Numbered from the stretch's first letter, positions 36,401-51,800 are shown. The stretch: 64,000 nucleotides of DNA from Halictus rubicundus (GCF_050948215.1 NW_027488848.1:186001-250000), one strand, 5' to 3'. Translations and numbers: made by a program. The notes: generated by a model from the sequence alone, not told the origin.

Positions 36401-39088
36401 TTATAGAGGATAGGATAGTATAAAGGATAAGATAGGATAGAGGATAGGATAGGATAGAGGATAGGATAGGATAGGATAGAGGATAGGATAGGATAGGATA
36501 GAGGATAGGATAGGATAGAGGATAGGATAGGATAGAGGATCGGATTGGGGATTGGATAGGATAGAGGATAGGATAGCGGATAGGATAGGATAGAGTATAG
36601 AATAGGATAGAGGATAGGATAGGATAGAGGAAAGGATAGGATAGAGGATCGGATAGGTGATTGGATAGGATAGAGGATGGGATAGGATAGAGGATAGTAT
36701 AGGATAGAGGATAGGATAGGATAGAGGATAGGATAGGATAGAGGATAGGATAGGATAGAGGATAGGATAGGATAGAGGATAAGATAGGATAGAGGATAGT
36801 ATAGGATAGAGGATAGGATAGGATAGAGGATAGGATAGGATAGGATAGAGGATAGGATAGGATAGAGGATACGATAGGATAGGATAGGATAGAGGATAGG
36901 ATAGGATAGAGGATAGGATAGGATAGAGGATCGGATAGGGGATTGGATAGGATGGAGGATAGGATTGATGATAGGATAGGATAGAGGATAGGATAGGATA
37001 GAGGATAGGATAGGATTGAGGATAGTATAGGATAGAGGAAAGGATAGGATACAGGATCGGATAGGTGATTGGATAGGATAGAGGATAGGATAGGATAGAG
37101 GATAGTATAGGATAGAGGATAGGAAAGCATAGAGGATAGGATAGGATAGAGGATAGGATAGGGTAGAGGATATGATAGGATAGAGGATCGGATAGGATAG
37201 AGGATAGGATAGGATAGGATAGAGGATAGCATAGGATAGAGGATAGGATAGGATAGAGGATAGGATAGGATAGAGGATAGGATAGGATAGAGGATATGAT
37301 AGGATAGAGGATCGGATAGGATAGAGGATAGGATAGGATAGAGGATATGATAGGATAGAGGATCGGATAGGATAGAGGATAGGATAGGATAGAGGATAGA
37401 ATACGATAGAGGATAGGATATTATAGAGGATAGGATAGGATAGAGGATAGGATAGGATAGAGGATAGGATAGGATAGAGGATAGGATAGGATAGAGGATA
37501 GGATAGGATAGAGGATAGGATAGGATAGAGGATAGGATAGGATAGAGGATAGGATAGGATAGAGGATAGGATAGGATAGAGGATAAGATAGGATAGAGGA
37601 TAGGATAGAGGATAGGATACGATAGAGGATAGGATAGATGATAGGATAGGATAGAAGATAGGATAGGATAGAGGATAGGATAGGGTAGAGGATAGGATAG
37701 AGGATAGGATAGTGTATTGTATAGGATAGAGGATAGGATAGGATAGAGGATAGTATAGGATAGTGGATTGTATAGGATAGAGGATAGGATAGGATAGAGG
37801 ATAGTATAGGATAGAGGATAGGATAGGATAGAGGATAGGATAGGATAGAGGATAAGATAGGATAGAGGATAGGATAGGATAGAGGATAGGATAGGATAGG
37901 ATAGAGGATAGGATAGGATAGAGGATAGGATAGGATAGAGGATATGATAGGATAGAGGATCGGATAGGGGATTGGATAGGATAGAGGATAGGATAGCGGA
38001 TAGGATAGGATAGAGTATAGAATAGGATAGAGGATAGGATAGGATAGAGGATAGAATAGGATTGATGATAGGATAGGATAGAGGAAAGGATAGGATAGGG
38101 GATCGGATAGGTGATTGGATAGGATAGAGTATAGGATAGGATAGAGGATAGGATAGGATAGAGGATAGGATAGGATAGAGGATAGGATAGGATAGAGGAT
38201 AGGATAGGATAGAGGATAGGATAGGATAGAGGATAGGATAGGATAGAGGATAGGATAGGATAGGATAGAGGATAGGATAGGATAGAGGATAGGATAGGAT
38301 AGAGGATAGGATAGGATAGAGGATAGGATAGGATAGAGGATAGGATAGGATAGAGGATAGGATAGGATAGAGGATAGGATAGGATAGAGGATAGGATAGG
38401 ATAGAGGATAGGATAGGATAGAGGATAGGATAGGATAGAGGATAGGATAGGATAGGATAGAGGATAGGATAGGATAGAGGATAGGATAGGATAGAGGATA
38501 GGATAGGATAGAGGATAGGATAGGATAGAGGATAGGATAGGATAGAGGATAGGATAGGATAGAGGATAGGATAGGATAGAGGATAGGATAGGATAGAGGA
38601 TAGGATAGGATAGAGGATAGGATAGGATAGAGGATAGGATAGGATAGAGGATAGGATAGGATAGAGGATAGGATAGGATAGAGGATATGATAGGATAGAG
38701 GATCGGATAGGGGATTGGATAGGATAGAGGATAGGATAGGATAGAGGATAGGATACGATTGAGGATAGTATAGGATAGAGGAAAGGATAGGGTAGAGGAT
38801 CGGATAGGTGATTGGATAGGATAGAGGATAGGATAGGATAGAGGATAGTATAGGATAGGGGATAGGATAGCATAGAGGATAGGATAGGATAGAGGATAGG
38901 ATAGGATAGAGGATAGGATAGGATAGAGGATAGGATAGGGTAGAGGATAGGATAGGATAGAGGATAGGATAGGATAGAGGATAGGATAGGATAGAGGATA
39001 GAATAGGATAGAGGATATGATAGGATAGAGGATCGGATAGGATAGAGGATAGGATAGGATAGAGGATAGAATACGATAGAGGATAGGA
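33401..39088 (+). repeat. 5.7-kb higher-order unit, second copy
   Basis: This is the second member of the tandem pair, 34 bp shorter than the first. Homology to the first copy stops at about 39088, where TAGGGTAGAG would be expected but a GGATATTATAG variant follows. Variants are preserved base for base over long stretches, including a TTAGAGGG junction at 30527 and 36215. Confidence 0.9.
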
Positions 39089-39890
39089 TATTATAGAGGA
39101 TAGTATAGGATAGAGGATAGGATAGGATAGAATATAGAATAGGATAGAGGATAGGATACTATAGAGGATAGGATAAGATAGAGGATCGGATAGGATGGAG
39201 GATAGGATAGGATAGAGAATACGATACGATAGAGTATAGGACATAGGATTGGATAGGATAGAGGATAGGATACGATAGAGGATAGAATAGAATTGAGAAT
39301 AGGATAGGATAGAGGATACGATATTATAGTGGCGAGGATCGAATAGAGGATAGGATAGCGGATAGGATAGGATAGAGGATAGGATAGGATAGAGGATAGG
39401 ATAGGATAGAGGATAGGATTGGATAGAGGATAGGATAGGATAGAGGATAGGATAGGGGATAGGATACGATAGAGGATAGGATATTATAGAGGATAGGATA
39501 GGATAGAGGATAGGATAGGATAGAGGATAGGATAGGATAGAGGATAGGATAGGATAGAGGATAGGATAGGATAGAGGATAGGATAGGATAGAGGATTGGA
39601 TTGGATACAGGATAGGATATAGGATTGGATAGAATAGAGGATAGGATACGATAGTAGATAGATTAGATGAGAGGATAGGATAGAAGATAGGATAGGATAG
39701 AGGATAGGATAGGATAGAGGATAGGATAGGATAGAGGATAGGATAGGATTGAGGATAGGATAGGATAGAGGATAGGATAGAGGATAGGATAGAGGATATG
39801 ATAGGATAGAGGATAGAATAGGATAGAGGATAGGATAGGATTGAGGATAGGATAGGATAGAGGATAGGATATTATAGAGGATAGGATAGG
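38640..39890 (+). repeat. marker-rich block, copy 1 (others at 41,460 and 63,303)
   Basis: The block contains the least satellite-like sequence of the array: GAGAATACGATACGATAG (about 39213), GGACATAGG (about 39240), GAATAGAATTGAGAATAGG (about 39284) and AGTGGCGAGGATCGAATAG (about 39328). It is repeated 2,820 bp downstream, with the offset falling to 2,803 bp past a lost 17-mer. It recurs 24,132 bp downstream at the window's right edge. Confidence 0.88.
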
Positions 39891-41459
39891 ATAGAGGATA
39901 AGATAGGATAGAGGATAGGATAGGATAGAGGATTGGATAGGATAGGATAGAGGATAGGATAGGATAGAGGATAGGTTAGGATAGAGGATAGGATAGGATA
40001 GAGGATAGGATAGGATAGAGGATAGGATAGGATAGAGGATAGGATAGGATAGAGGATAGGATAGGATAGAGGATAGAGGATAGGATTGAGGATAGGATAG
40101 GATAGAGGATAGGATAGGATAGAGGACAGGATAGGATAGAGGATAGGATAGGATAGAGGATATGATAGGATAGAGGATCGGATAGGATAGAGGATAGAAT
40201 AGGATTGATGATAGGATAGGATAGAGGAAAGGATAGGATAGGGGATCGGATAGGTGATTGGATAGGATAGAGGATAGGATAGGATAGAGGATAGGATAGG
40301 ATAGAGGATAGGATAGGATAGAGGATAGGATAGGATAGAGGATAGGATAGGATAGAGGATAGGATAGGATAGAGGATAGGATAGGATAGAGGATAGGATA
40401 GGATAGGATAGAGGATAGGATAGGATAGAGGATAGGATAGGATAGAGGATAGGATAGGATAGAGGATAGGATAGGATAGAGGATAGGATAGGATAGAGGA
40501 TAGGATAGGATAGAGGATAGGATAGGATAGAGGATAGGATAGGATAGAGGATAGGATAGGATAGAGGATAGGATAGGATAGAGGATAGGATAGGATAGAG
40601 GATAGGATAGGATAGAGGATAGGATAGGATAAAGGATATGATAGGATAGAGGGTCGGATAGGGGATTGGATAGGATAGAGGATAGGATAGGATAGAGGAT
40701 AGGATACGATTGAGGATAGTATAGGATAGAGGAAAGGATAGGATAGAGGATCGGATAGGTGATTGGATAGGATAGAAGATAGGATAGGATAGAGGATAGG
40801 ATAGGGTAGAGGATAGGATAGGATAGAGGATAGGATAGGATAGAGGATAGGATAGGATAGAGGATAAGATAGGATAGAGGATAGGATAGGATAGAGGATA
40901 GGATAGGATAGGATAGAGGATAGGATAGGATAGAGGATAGGATAGGATAGAGGATATGATAGGATAGAGGATCGGATAGGGGATTGGATAGGATAGAGGA
41001 TAGGATAGCGGATAGGATAGGATAGAGTATAGAATAGGATAGAGGATAGGATAGGATAGAGTATAGAGTAGGATAGAGGATAGGATAGGATAGAGGATAG
41101 AATAGGATTGATGATAGGATAGGATAGAGGAAAGGATAGGATAGGGGATCGGATAGGTGATTGGATAGGATAGAGGATAGGATACGATAGAGGATAGGAT
41201 AGGATAGAGGATAGGATAGGATAGAGGATAGGATAGGATAGAGGATAGGATAGGATAGAGGATAGGATAGGATAGAGGATAGGATAGGATAGGATAGAGG
41301 ATAGGATAGGATAGAGGATAGGATAGGATAGAGGATAGGATAGGATAGAGGATAGGATAGGATAGAGGATAGGATAGGATAGAGGATAGGATAGGATAGA
41401 GGATAGGATAGGATAGAGGATAGGATAGGATAGAGGATAGGATAGGATAGAGGATAGGA

Positions 41460-42690
41460 TAGGATAGAGGATAGGATAGGATAGAGGATAGGATAGGATA
41501 GAGGATATGATAGGATAGAGGATCGGATAGGGGATTGGATAGGATAGAGGATAGGATAGGATAGAGGATAGGATACGATTGAGGATAGTATAGGATAGAG
41601 GAAAGGATAGGATAGAGGATCGGATAGGTGATTGGATAGGATAGAGGATAGGATAGGATAGAGGATAGTATAGGATAGGGGATAGGATAGCATAGAGGAT
41701 AGGATAGGATAGAGGATAGGATAGGATAGAGGATAGGATAGGATAGAGGATAGGATAGGGTAGAGGATAGGATAGGATAGAGGATAGGATAGGATAGAGG
41801 ATAGGATAGGATAGAGGATAGAATAGGATAGAGGATATGATAGGATAGAGGATCGGATAGGATAGAGGATAGGATAGGATAGAGGATAGAATACGATAGA
41901 GGATAGGATATTATAGAGGATAGTATAGGATAGAGGATAGGATAGGATAGAATATAGAATAGGATAGAGGATAGGATACTATAGAGGATAGGATAAGATA
42001 GAGGATCGGATAGGATGGAGGATAGGATAGGATAGAGAATACGATACGATAGAGTATAGGACATAGGATTGGATAGGATAGAGGATAGGATACGATAGAG
42101 GATAGAATAGAATTGAGAATAGGATAGGATAGAGGATACGATATTATAGTGGCGAGGATCGAATAGAGGATAGGATAGCGGATAGGATAGGATAGAGGAT
42201 AGGATAGGATAGAGGATAGGATAGGATAGAGGATAGGATTGGATAGAGGATAGGATAGGATAGAGGATAGGATAGGGGATAGGATACGATAGAGGATAGG
42301 ATATTATAGAGGATAGGATAGGATAGAGGATAGGATAGGATAGAGGATAGGATAGGATAGAGGATAGGATAGGATAGAGGATAGGATAGGATAGAGGATT
42401 GGATTGGATACAGGATAGGATATAGGATTGGATAGAATAGAGGATAGGATACGATAGTGGATAGATTAGATGAGAGGATAGGATAGAAGATAGGATAGGA
42501 TAGAGGATAGGATAGGATAGAGGATAGGATAGGATAGAGGATAGGATAGGATTGAGGATAGGATAGGATAGAGGATAGGATAGAGGATATGATAGGATAG
42601 AGGATAGAATAGGATAGAGGATAGGATAGGATTGAGGATAGGATAGGATAGAGGATAGGATATTATAGAGGATAGGATAGGATAGAGGAT
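41460..42690 (+). repeat. marker-rich block, copy 2
   Basis: Nearly identical to 38640-39890 at an offset of 2,820 bp. A difference lies near 41611 (GATAG here, GGTAG in copy 1). One 17-mer is missing near 42390. A shorter derivative carrying the GTGGCGAGG marker lies at about 43465-43550. A further 398-bp duplication links 42721 with 43119. Confidence 0.88.
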
Positions 42691-44349
42691 AGGATAGGAT
42701 ATAGGATAGGATAGGATAGAGGATAGAGGATAGGATTGAGGATAGGATAGGATAGAGGATAGGATAGGATAGAGGACAGGATAGGATAGAGGATAGGATA
42801 GGATAGAGGATATGATAGGATAGAGGATCGGATAGGATAGAGGATAGGATAGGATAGAGGATAGGATACGATAGAGGATAGGATATTATAGAGGATAGGA
42901 TATTATAGAGGATAGGATAGGATAGAGGATAGGATAGGATAGAGGATAGGATAGGATAGAGGATAGGATAGGATAGAGGATTGGATAGGATAGGATAGAG
43001 GATAGGATAGGATAGAGGATAGGTTAGGATAGAGGATAGGATAGGATAGAGGATAGGATAGGATAGAGGATAGGATAGGATAGAGGATAGGATAGGATAT
43101 AGGATAGGATAGGATAGAGGATAGAGGATAGGATTGAGGATAGGATAGGATAGAGGATAGGATAGGATAGAGGACAGGATAGGATAGAGGATAGGATAGG
43201 ATAGAGGATATGATAGGATAGAGGATCGGATAGGATAGAGGATAGGATAGGATAGAGGATAGGATACGATAGAGGATAGGATATTATAGAGGATAGGATA
43301 GGATAGAGGATAGGATAGGATAGAGGATAGGATAGGATAGAGGATAGGATAGGATAGAGAATAGGATAGGATAGAGGATTGGATTGGATACAGGATAGGA
43401 TATAGGATTGGATAGGATAGAGGATAGGATACGATAGTGGATAGATTAGATGAGAGGATAGGATACGATAGAGGATAGAATAGAATTGAGAATAGGATAG
43501 GATAGAGGATACGATATTATAGTGGCGAGGATCGAATAGAGGATAGGATAGCGGATAGGATAGGATAGAGGATCGGATAGGTGATTGGATAGGATAGAGG
43601 ATGGGATAGGATAGAGGATAGTATAGGATAGAGGATAGGATAGCATAGAGGATAGGATAGGGGATTGGATAGCATAGAGTATAGGATACGATAGAGGATA
43701 GGATCGGATAGAGGATAGGATAGGATAGAGGATAGGATAGGATAGAGGATAGGATAGGATAGAGGATAGTATAGGATAGAGGATAGGATAGCATAGAGGA
43801 TAGGATAGGATAGAGGATAGGATAGGATAGAGGAAAGGATAGGATAGAGGATAGGATAGGATAGAGGATAGGATAGGATAGAGGATAGGATAGAGGATAG
43901 GATAGGATAGAGGACAGGATAGGATAGAGGATAGGATAGGATAGAGGATATGATAGGATAGAGGATCGGATAGGATAGAGGATAGGATAGGATAGAGGAT
44001 AGGATACGATAGAGGATACGATATTATAGAGGATAGGATAGGATAGAGGATAGGATAGGATAGATAATAGGATAGGATAGAGGATAGGATAGGATAGAGG
44101 ATTGGATTGGATAGAGGATAGGATATAGGATTGGATAGGATAGAGGATAGAATACGATAGTGGATAGATTAGATGAGAGGATAGGATAGAGGATAGGATA
44201 GGATAGAGGATAGGATAGGATAGATGATAGGATAGGATAGAGGATAGGATAGAGGATAGGATAGAGGATAGGATAGAGGATAGGATAGAGGATAGGATAG
44301 GATAGAGGATAGAATAGGATAGAGGATAGGATAGGATAGAGGATAGGAT

Positions 44350-45660
44350 AGGATAGAGGATAGGATAGGATAGAGGGTAGGATAGAATAGAGGATAGGAT
44401 AGGATAGAGGATAGGATAGGATAGAGGATATTATAAGATAGAGGATAGGATAGGATAGGATAGAGTATAGGATTGGATAGAGGATACGATATTATAGAGG
44501 ATAGGATAGGATAGAGGATAAGATAGGATAGAGGATAGGATAGGATAGAGGATAGGATAGGATAGGATAGAGGATAGGATAGGATAGGATAGAGGATAGG
44601 ATAGGATAGAGGATAGGATAGGATAGAGGATAGGATAGGATAGAGGATAGGATAGAATAGAGGATAGGATAGGATAGAGGATAGGATAGGATAGAGGATA
44701 TTATAAGATAGAGGATAGGATAGGATAGGATAGAGTATAGGATTGGATAGAGGATACGATATTATAGAGGATAGGATAGGATAGAGGATAAGATAGGATA
44801 GAGGATAGGATAGGATAGAGGATAGGATAGGATAGGATAGAGGATAGGATAGGATAGGATAGAGGATAGGATAGGATAGAGGATATTATAGGATAGAGGA
44901 TAGAATAGGATTGATGATAGGATAGGATAGAGGAAAGGATAGGATAGAGGATCGGATAGGTGATTGGATAGGATAGAGGATGGGATAGGATAGAGGATAG
45001 TATAGGATAGAGGATAGGATAGGATAGAGAATAGGATAGGATAGAGGATAGGATAGGATAGAGGATAGGATAGGATAGAGGATAGGATAGGATAAAGGAT
45101 AGTATAGGATAGAGGATAGGATAGGAGAGAAGATAGGATAGGATAGGATAGAGGATAGAATAGGATAGAGGATAGGATAGGATAGAGGATAGGATAGGAT
45201 AGAGGATAGGATAGGATAAAGGATAGGATAGGATAGAGGATAGGATAGGATAGAGGATATGATAGGATAGAGGATCGGATAGGGGATTGGATAGGATTGA
45301 GGATAGGATAGGATAGAGGATAGGATAGGATTGAGGATAGTATAGGATAGAGGAAAGGATAGGATAGAGGATCGGATAGGTGATTGGATAGGATAGAGGA
45401 TAGGATAGGATAGAGGATAGTATAGGATAGAGGATAGGATAGCATAGAGGATAGGATAGGATAGAGGATAGGATAGGATATAGGATAGTATAGGATAGAG
45501 GATAGGATAGCATAGAGGATAGGATAGGATAGAGGATAGGATAGGATAGAGGATAGGATATAGGATTGGATAGGTTAGAGGGTAGGATACGATAGTGGAT
45601 AGGATAGATGATAGGATAGGATAGAGGATAGGATAGGATAGAGGATAGGATAGGATAGGA
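44350..45660 (+). repeat. distant copy of the 10.7-12.0 kb block
   Basis: Collinear with 10700-12010 at a constant 33,652-bp offset over 1.3 kb, including the inner 270-bp duplication. Small substitutions differ, for example GGTTAGAGGG here against GGTTAGAGGA there. Homology is lost to the left of about 44350 and to the right of about 45660. Confidence 0.85.
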
Positions 45661-48539
45661 TAGAGGATTGTATAGGATAGAGGATAGGATAGGATAGAGG
45701 ATAGGATAGGATAGAGGATAGGATAGGATAGAGGATAGGATAGGATAGAGGATACGATATTATAGAGGATAGGATAGGATAGAGGATAAGATAGGATAGA
45801 GGATAGGATAGGATAGAGGATAGGATAGGATAGGATAGAGGATAGGATAGGATAGGATAGAGGATAGGATAGGATAGAGGATAGGATAGAGGATAGGATA
45901 GGATAGAGGATCGGATAGGGGATTGGATAGGATAGAGGATAGGATAGCGGATAGGATAGGATAGAGTATAGAATAGGATAGAGGATAGGATAGGATAGAG
46001 GATAGAATAGGATTGATGATAGGATAGGATAGAGGAAAGGATAGGATAGAGGATCGGATAGGTGATTGGATAGGATAGAGGATGGGATAGGATAGAGGAT
46101 AGTATAGGATAGAGGATAGGATAGGATAGAGGATAGGATAGGATAGAGGATAGGATAGGATAGAGGATAGGATAGGATAGAGGATAGGATAGGATAGAGG
46201 ATAGTATAGGATAGAGGATAGGATAGGATAGAGGATAGGATAGGATAGGATAGAGGATAGGATAGGATAGAGGATAGGATAGGATAGAGGATAGGATAGG
46301 ATAGAGGATAGGATAGGATAGAGGATAGGATAGGATAGAGGATAGGATAGGATAGAGGATCGGATAGGGGATTGGATAGGATAGAGGATAGGATTGATGA
46401 TAGGATAGGATAGAGGATAGGATAGGATAGAGGATAGGATAGGATAGAGGATATGATAGGATAGAGGATCGGATAGGGGATTGGATAGGATAGAGGATAG
46501 GATAGGATAGAGGATAGGATAGGATTGAGGATAGTATAGGATAGAGGAAAGGATAGGATAGAGGATCGGATAGGTGATTGGATAGGATAGAGGATAGGAT
46601 AGGATAGAGGATAGTATAGGATAGAGGATAGGAAAGCATAGAGGATAGGATAGGATAGAGGATAGGATAGGGTAGAGGATATGATAGGATAGAGGATCGG
46701 ATAGGATAGAGGATAGGATAGGATAGGATAGAGGATAGCATAGGATAGAGGATAGGATAGGATAGAGGATAGGATAGGATAGAGGATAGGATAGGATAGA
46801 GGATAGGATAGGATAGAGGATAGGATAGGATAGAGGATAGGATAGGATAGAGGATAGGATAGGATAGAGGATAGGATAGGATAGAGGATATGATAGGATA
46901 GAGGATCGGATAGGATAGAGGATAGGATAGGATAGAGGATAGAATACGATAGAGGATAGGATATTATAGAGGATAGGATAGGATAGAGGATAGGATAGGA
47001 TAGAGGATAGGATAGGATAGAGGATAGGATAGGATAGAGGATAGGATATAGGATTGGATAGGATAGAGGATAGGATACGATAGAGGATAGGATAGATGAT
47101 AGGATAGGATAGAAGATAGGATAGGATAGAGGATAGGATAGGATAGAGGATATGATAGGATAGAGGATCGGATAGGATAGAGGATAGGATAGGATAGAGG
47201 ATATGATAGGATAGAGGATCGGATAGGATAGAGGATAGGATAGGATAGAGGATAGAATACGATAGAGGATAGGATATTATAGAGGATAGGATAGGATAGA
47301 GGATAGGATAGGATAGAGGATAGGATAGGATAGAGGATAGGATAGGATAGAGGATAGGATAGGATAGAGGATAGGATATAGGATTGGATAGGATAGAGGA
47401 TAGGATACGATAGAGGATAGGATAGATGATAGGATAGGATAGAAGATAGGATAGGATAGAGGATAGGATAGGATAGAGGATAGGATAGAGGATAGGATAG
47501 AGGATAGGATAGTGGATTGTATAGGATAGAGGATAGGATAGGATAGAGGATAGTATAGGATAGTGGATTGTATTGGATAGAGGATAGGATAGGATAGAGG
47601 ATAGTATAGGATAGAGGATAGGATAGGATAGAGGATAGGATAGGATAGAGGATAGGATAGGATAGAGGATAAGATAGGATAGAGGATAGGATAGGATAGA
47701 GGATAGGATAGGATAGGATAGAGGATAGGATAGGATAGAGGATATGATAGGATAGAGGATCGGATAGGGGATTGGATAGGATAGAGGATAGGATAGCGGA
47801 TAGGATAGGATAGAGTATAGAATAGGATAGAGGATAGGATAGGATAGAGGATAGAATAGGATTGATGATAGGATAGGATAGAGGAAAGGATAGGATAGAG
47901 GATCGGATTGGTGATTGGATAGGATAGAGGATAGGATAGGATAGAGGATAGGATAGGATAGAGGATAGGATAGGATAGAGGATAGGATAGGATAGAGGAT
48001 AGGATAGGATAGGATAGAGGATAGGATAGGATAGAGGATAGGATAGGATAGAGGATAGGATAGGATAGAGGATAGGATAGGATAGAGGATAGGATAGGAT
48101 AGAGGATAGGATAGGATAGAGGATAGGATAGGATAGAGGATAGGATAGGATAGAGGATAGGATAGGATAGAGGATATGATAGGATAGAGGATCGGATAGG
48201 GGATTGGATAGGATAGAGGATAGGATAGGATAGAGGATAGGATAGGATTGAGGATAGTATAGGATAGAGGAAAGGATAGGATAGAGGATCGGATAGGTGA
48301 TTGGATAGGATAGAGGATAGGATAGGATAGAGGATAGGATAGGATAGAGGATAGGATAGGATAGAGGATAGGATAGGGTAGAGGATAGGATAGGATAGAG
48401 GATAGGATAGGATAGAGGATAGGATAGGATAGAGGATAGAATAGGATAGAGGATATGATAGGATAGAGGATCGGATAGGATAGAGGATAGGATAGGATAG
48501 AGGATAGAATACGATAGAGGATAGGATATTATAGAGGAT

Positions 48540-51500
48540 AGTATAGGATAGAGGATAGGATAGGATAGAATATAGAATAGGATAGAGGACAGGATACTAT
48601 AGAGGATAGGATAAGATAGAGGATCGGGTAGGATAGAGGATAGGATACGATAGAGGATAGGATAGATGATAGGATAGGATAGAAGATAGGATAGGATAGA
48701 GGATAGGATAGGATAGAGGATATGATAGGATAGAGGATCGGATAGGATAGAGGATAGGATAGGATAGAGGATATGATAGGATAGAGGATCGGATAGGATA
48801 GAGGATAGGATAGGATAGAGTACGATAGAGGATAGGATATTATAGAGGATAGGATAGGATAGAGGATAGGATAGGATAGAGGATAGGATATAGGATTGGA
48901 TAGGATAGAGGATAGGATACGATAGAGGATAGGATAGATGATAGGATAGGATAGAAGATAGGATAGGATAGAGGATAGGATAGGATAGAGGATATGATAG
49001 GATAGAGGATCGGATAGGATAGAGGATAGGATAGGATAGAGGATATGATAGGATAGAGGATCGGATAGGATAGAGGATAGGATAGGATAGAGGATAGAAT
49101 ACGATAGAGGATAGGATATTATAGAGGATAGGATAGGATGGAGGATAGGATAGGATAGAGGATAGGATAGGATAGAGGATAGGATAGAGGATAGGATAGA
49201 GGATAGGATAGTGGATTGTATAGGATAGAGGATAGGATAGGATAGAGGATAGTATAGGATAGTGGATTGTATAGGATAGAGGATAGGATAGGATAGAGGA
49301 TAGTATAGGATAGAGGATAGGATAGGATAGGGGATAGGATAGGATAGAGGATAGGATAGGATAGAGGATAAGATAGGATAGAGGATAGGATAGGATAGAG
49401 GATAGGATAGGATAGGATAGAGGATAGGATAGGATAGAGGATAGGATAGGATAGAGGATATGATAGGATAGAGGATCGGATAGGGGATTGGATAGGATAG
49501 AGGATAGGATAGCGGATAGTATAGGATAGAGTATAGAATAGGATAGAGGATAGGATAGGATAGAGGATAGAATAGGATTGATGATAGGATAGGATAGAGG
49601 AAAGGATAGGATAGAGGATCGGATTGGTGATTGGATAGGATAGAGGATAGGATAGGATAGAGGATAGGATAGGATAGAGGATAGGATAGGATAGAGGATA
49701 GGATAGGATAGGATAGAGGATAGGATAGGATAGAGGATAGGATAGGATAGAGGATAGGATAGGATAGAGGATAGGATAGGATAGAGGATAGGATAGGATA
49801 GAGGATAGGATAGGATAGAGGATAGGATAGGATAGAGGATAGGATAGGATAGAGGATATGATAGGATAGAGGATCGGATAGGGGATTGGATAGGATAGAG
49901 GATAGGATAGGATAGAGGATAGGATAGGATTGAGGATAGTATAGGATAGAGGAAAGGATAGGATAGAGGATCGGATAGGTGATTGGATAGGATAGAGGAT
50001 AGGATAGGATAGAGGATAGGATAGGATAGAGGATAGGATAGGATAGAGGATAGGATAGGGTAGAGGATAGGATAGGATAGAGGATAGGATAGGATAGAGG
50101 ATAGGATAGGATAGAGGATAGAATAGGATAGAGGATATGATAGGATAGAGGATCGGATAGGATAGAGGATAGGATAGGATAGAGGATAGAATACGATAGA
50201 GGATAGGATATTATAGAGGATAGTATAGGATAGAGGATAGGATAGGATAGAATATAGAATAGGATAGAGGATAGGATACTATAGAGGATAGGATAAGATA
50301 GAGGATCGGGTAGGATAGAGGATAGGATACGATAGAGGATAGGATAGATGATAGGATAGGATAGAAGATAGGATAGGATAGAGGATAGGATAGGATAGAG
50401 GATATGATAGGATAGAGGATCGGATAGGATAGAGGATAGGATAGGATAGAGGATATGATAGGATAGAGGATCGGATAGGATAGAGGATAGGATAGGATAG
50501 AGGATAGAATACGATAGAGGATAGGATATTATAGAGGATAGGATAGGATAGAGGATAGGATAGGATAGAGGATAGGATAGGATAGAGGATAGGATAGGAT
50601 AGAGGATAGGATAGGATAGAGGATAGGATAGGATAGAGGATAGGATAGGATAGAGGATAGGATAGGATAGAGGATAAGATAGGATAGAGGATAGGATATA
50701 GGATTGGATAGGATAGAGGATAGGATACGATAGAGGATAGGATAGATGATAGGATAGGATAGAAGATAGGATAGGATAGAGGATAGGATAGGGTAGAGGA
50801 TAGGATAGAGGATAGGATAGTGGATTGTATAGGATAGAGGATAGGATAGGATAGAGGATAGTATAGGATAGTGGATTGTATAGGATAGAGGATAGGATAG
50901 GATAGAGGATAGTATAGGATAGAGGATATAATAGGATAGAGGAATCGGATAGGATAGAGGATAGGATAGGATAGAGGATAAGATAGGATAGAGGATAGGA
51001 TAGGATAGAGGATAGGATAGGATAGGATAGAGGATAGGATAGGAAAGGATAGAGGATAGGATAGGATAGAGGATAGGATAGGATAGAGGATATGATAGGA
51101 TAGAGGATCGGATAGGGGATTGGATAGGTTAGAGGATAGGATAGCGGATAGGATAGGATAGAGTATAGAATAGGATAGAGGATAGGATAGGATAGAGGAT
51201 AGAATAGGATTGATGATAGGATAGGATAGAGGAAAGGATAGGATAGAGGATCGGATAGGTGATTGGATAGGATAGAGGATAGGATAGGATAGAGGATAGG
51301 ATAGGATAGAGGATAGGATAGGATAGAGGATAGGATAGGATAGAGGATAGGATAGGATAGAGGATAGGATAGGATAGAGGATAGGATAGGATAGAGGATC
51401 GGATAGGTGATTGGATAGGATAGAGGATAGGATAGGATAGAGGATAGTATAGGATAGAGGATAGGATAGCATAGAGGATAGGATAGGATAGAGGATAGGA

Positions 51501-51800
51501 TAAGATAGAGGATAGTATAGGATAGAGGATAGGATAGCATAGAGGATAGGATAGGATAGAGGATAGGATAGGATAGAGGATAGGATATAGGATTGGATAG
51601 GTTAGAGGGTAGGATACGATAGTGGATAGGATAGATGATAGGATAGGATAGAGGATAGGATAGGATAGAGGATAGGATAGGATAGGATAGAGGATTGGAT
51701 AGGGTAGAGGATAGGATAGGATAGAGGATAGGATAGGATAGAGGATAGGATAGGATAGAGGATAGGATAGGATAGAGCATACGATATTATAGAGGATAGG
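48540..51800 (+). repeat. third, rearranged copy of part of the 5.7-kb unit with a 1,680-bp internal duplication
   Basis: GATCGGGTAGG occurs only at 29051, 34739, 48624 and 50304 as far as I found. The last two are 1,680 bp apart and flanked by the same variants. GTTAGAGGG at 51601 matches 36215 at an offset of 15,386 bp, while 50304 matches 34739 at 15,565 bp. This third copy has therefore lost about 179 bp between those points. Confidence 0.8.
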
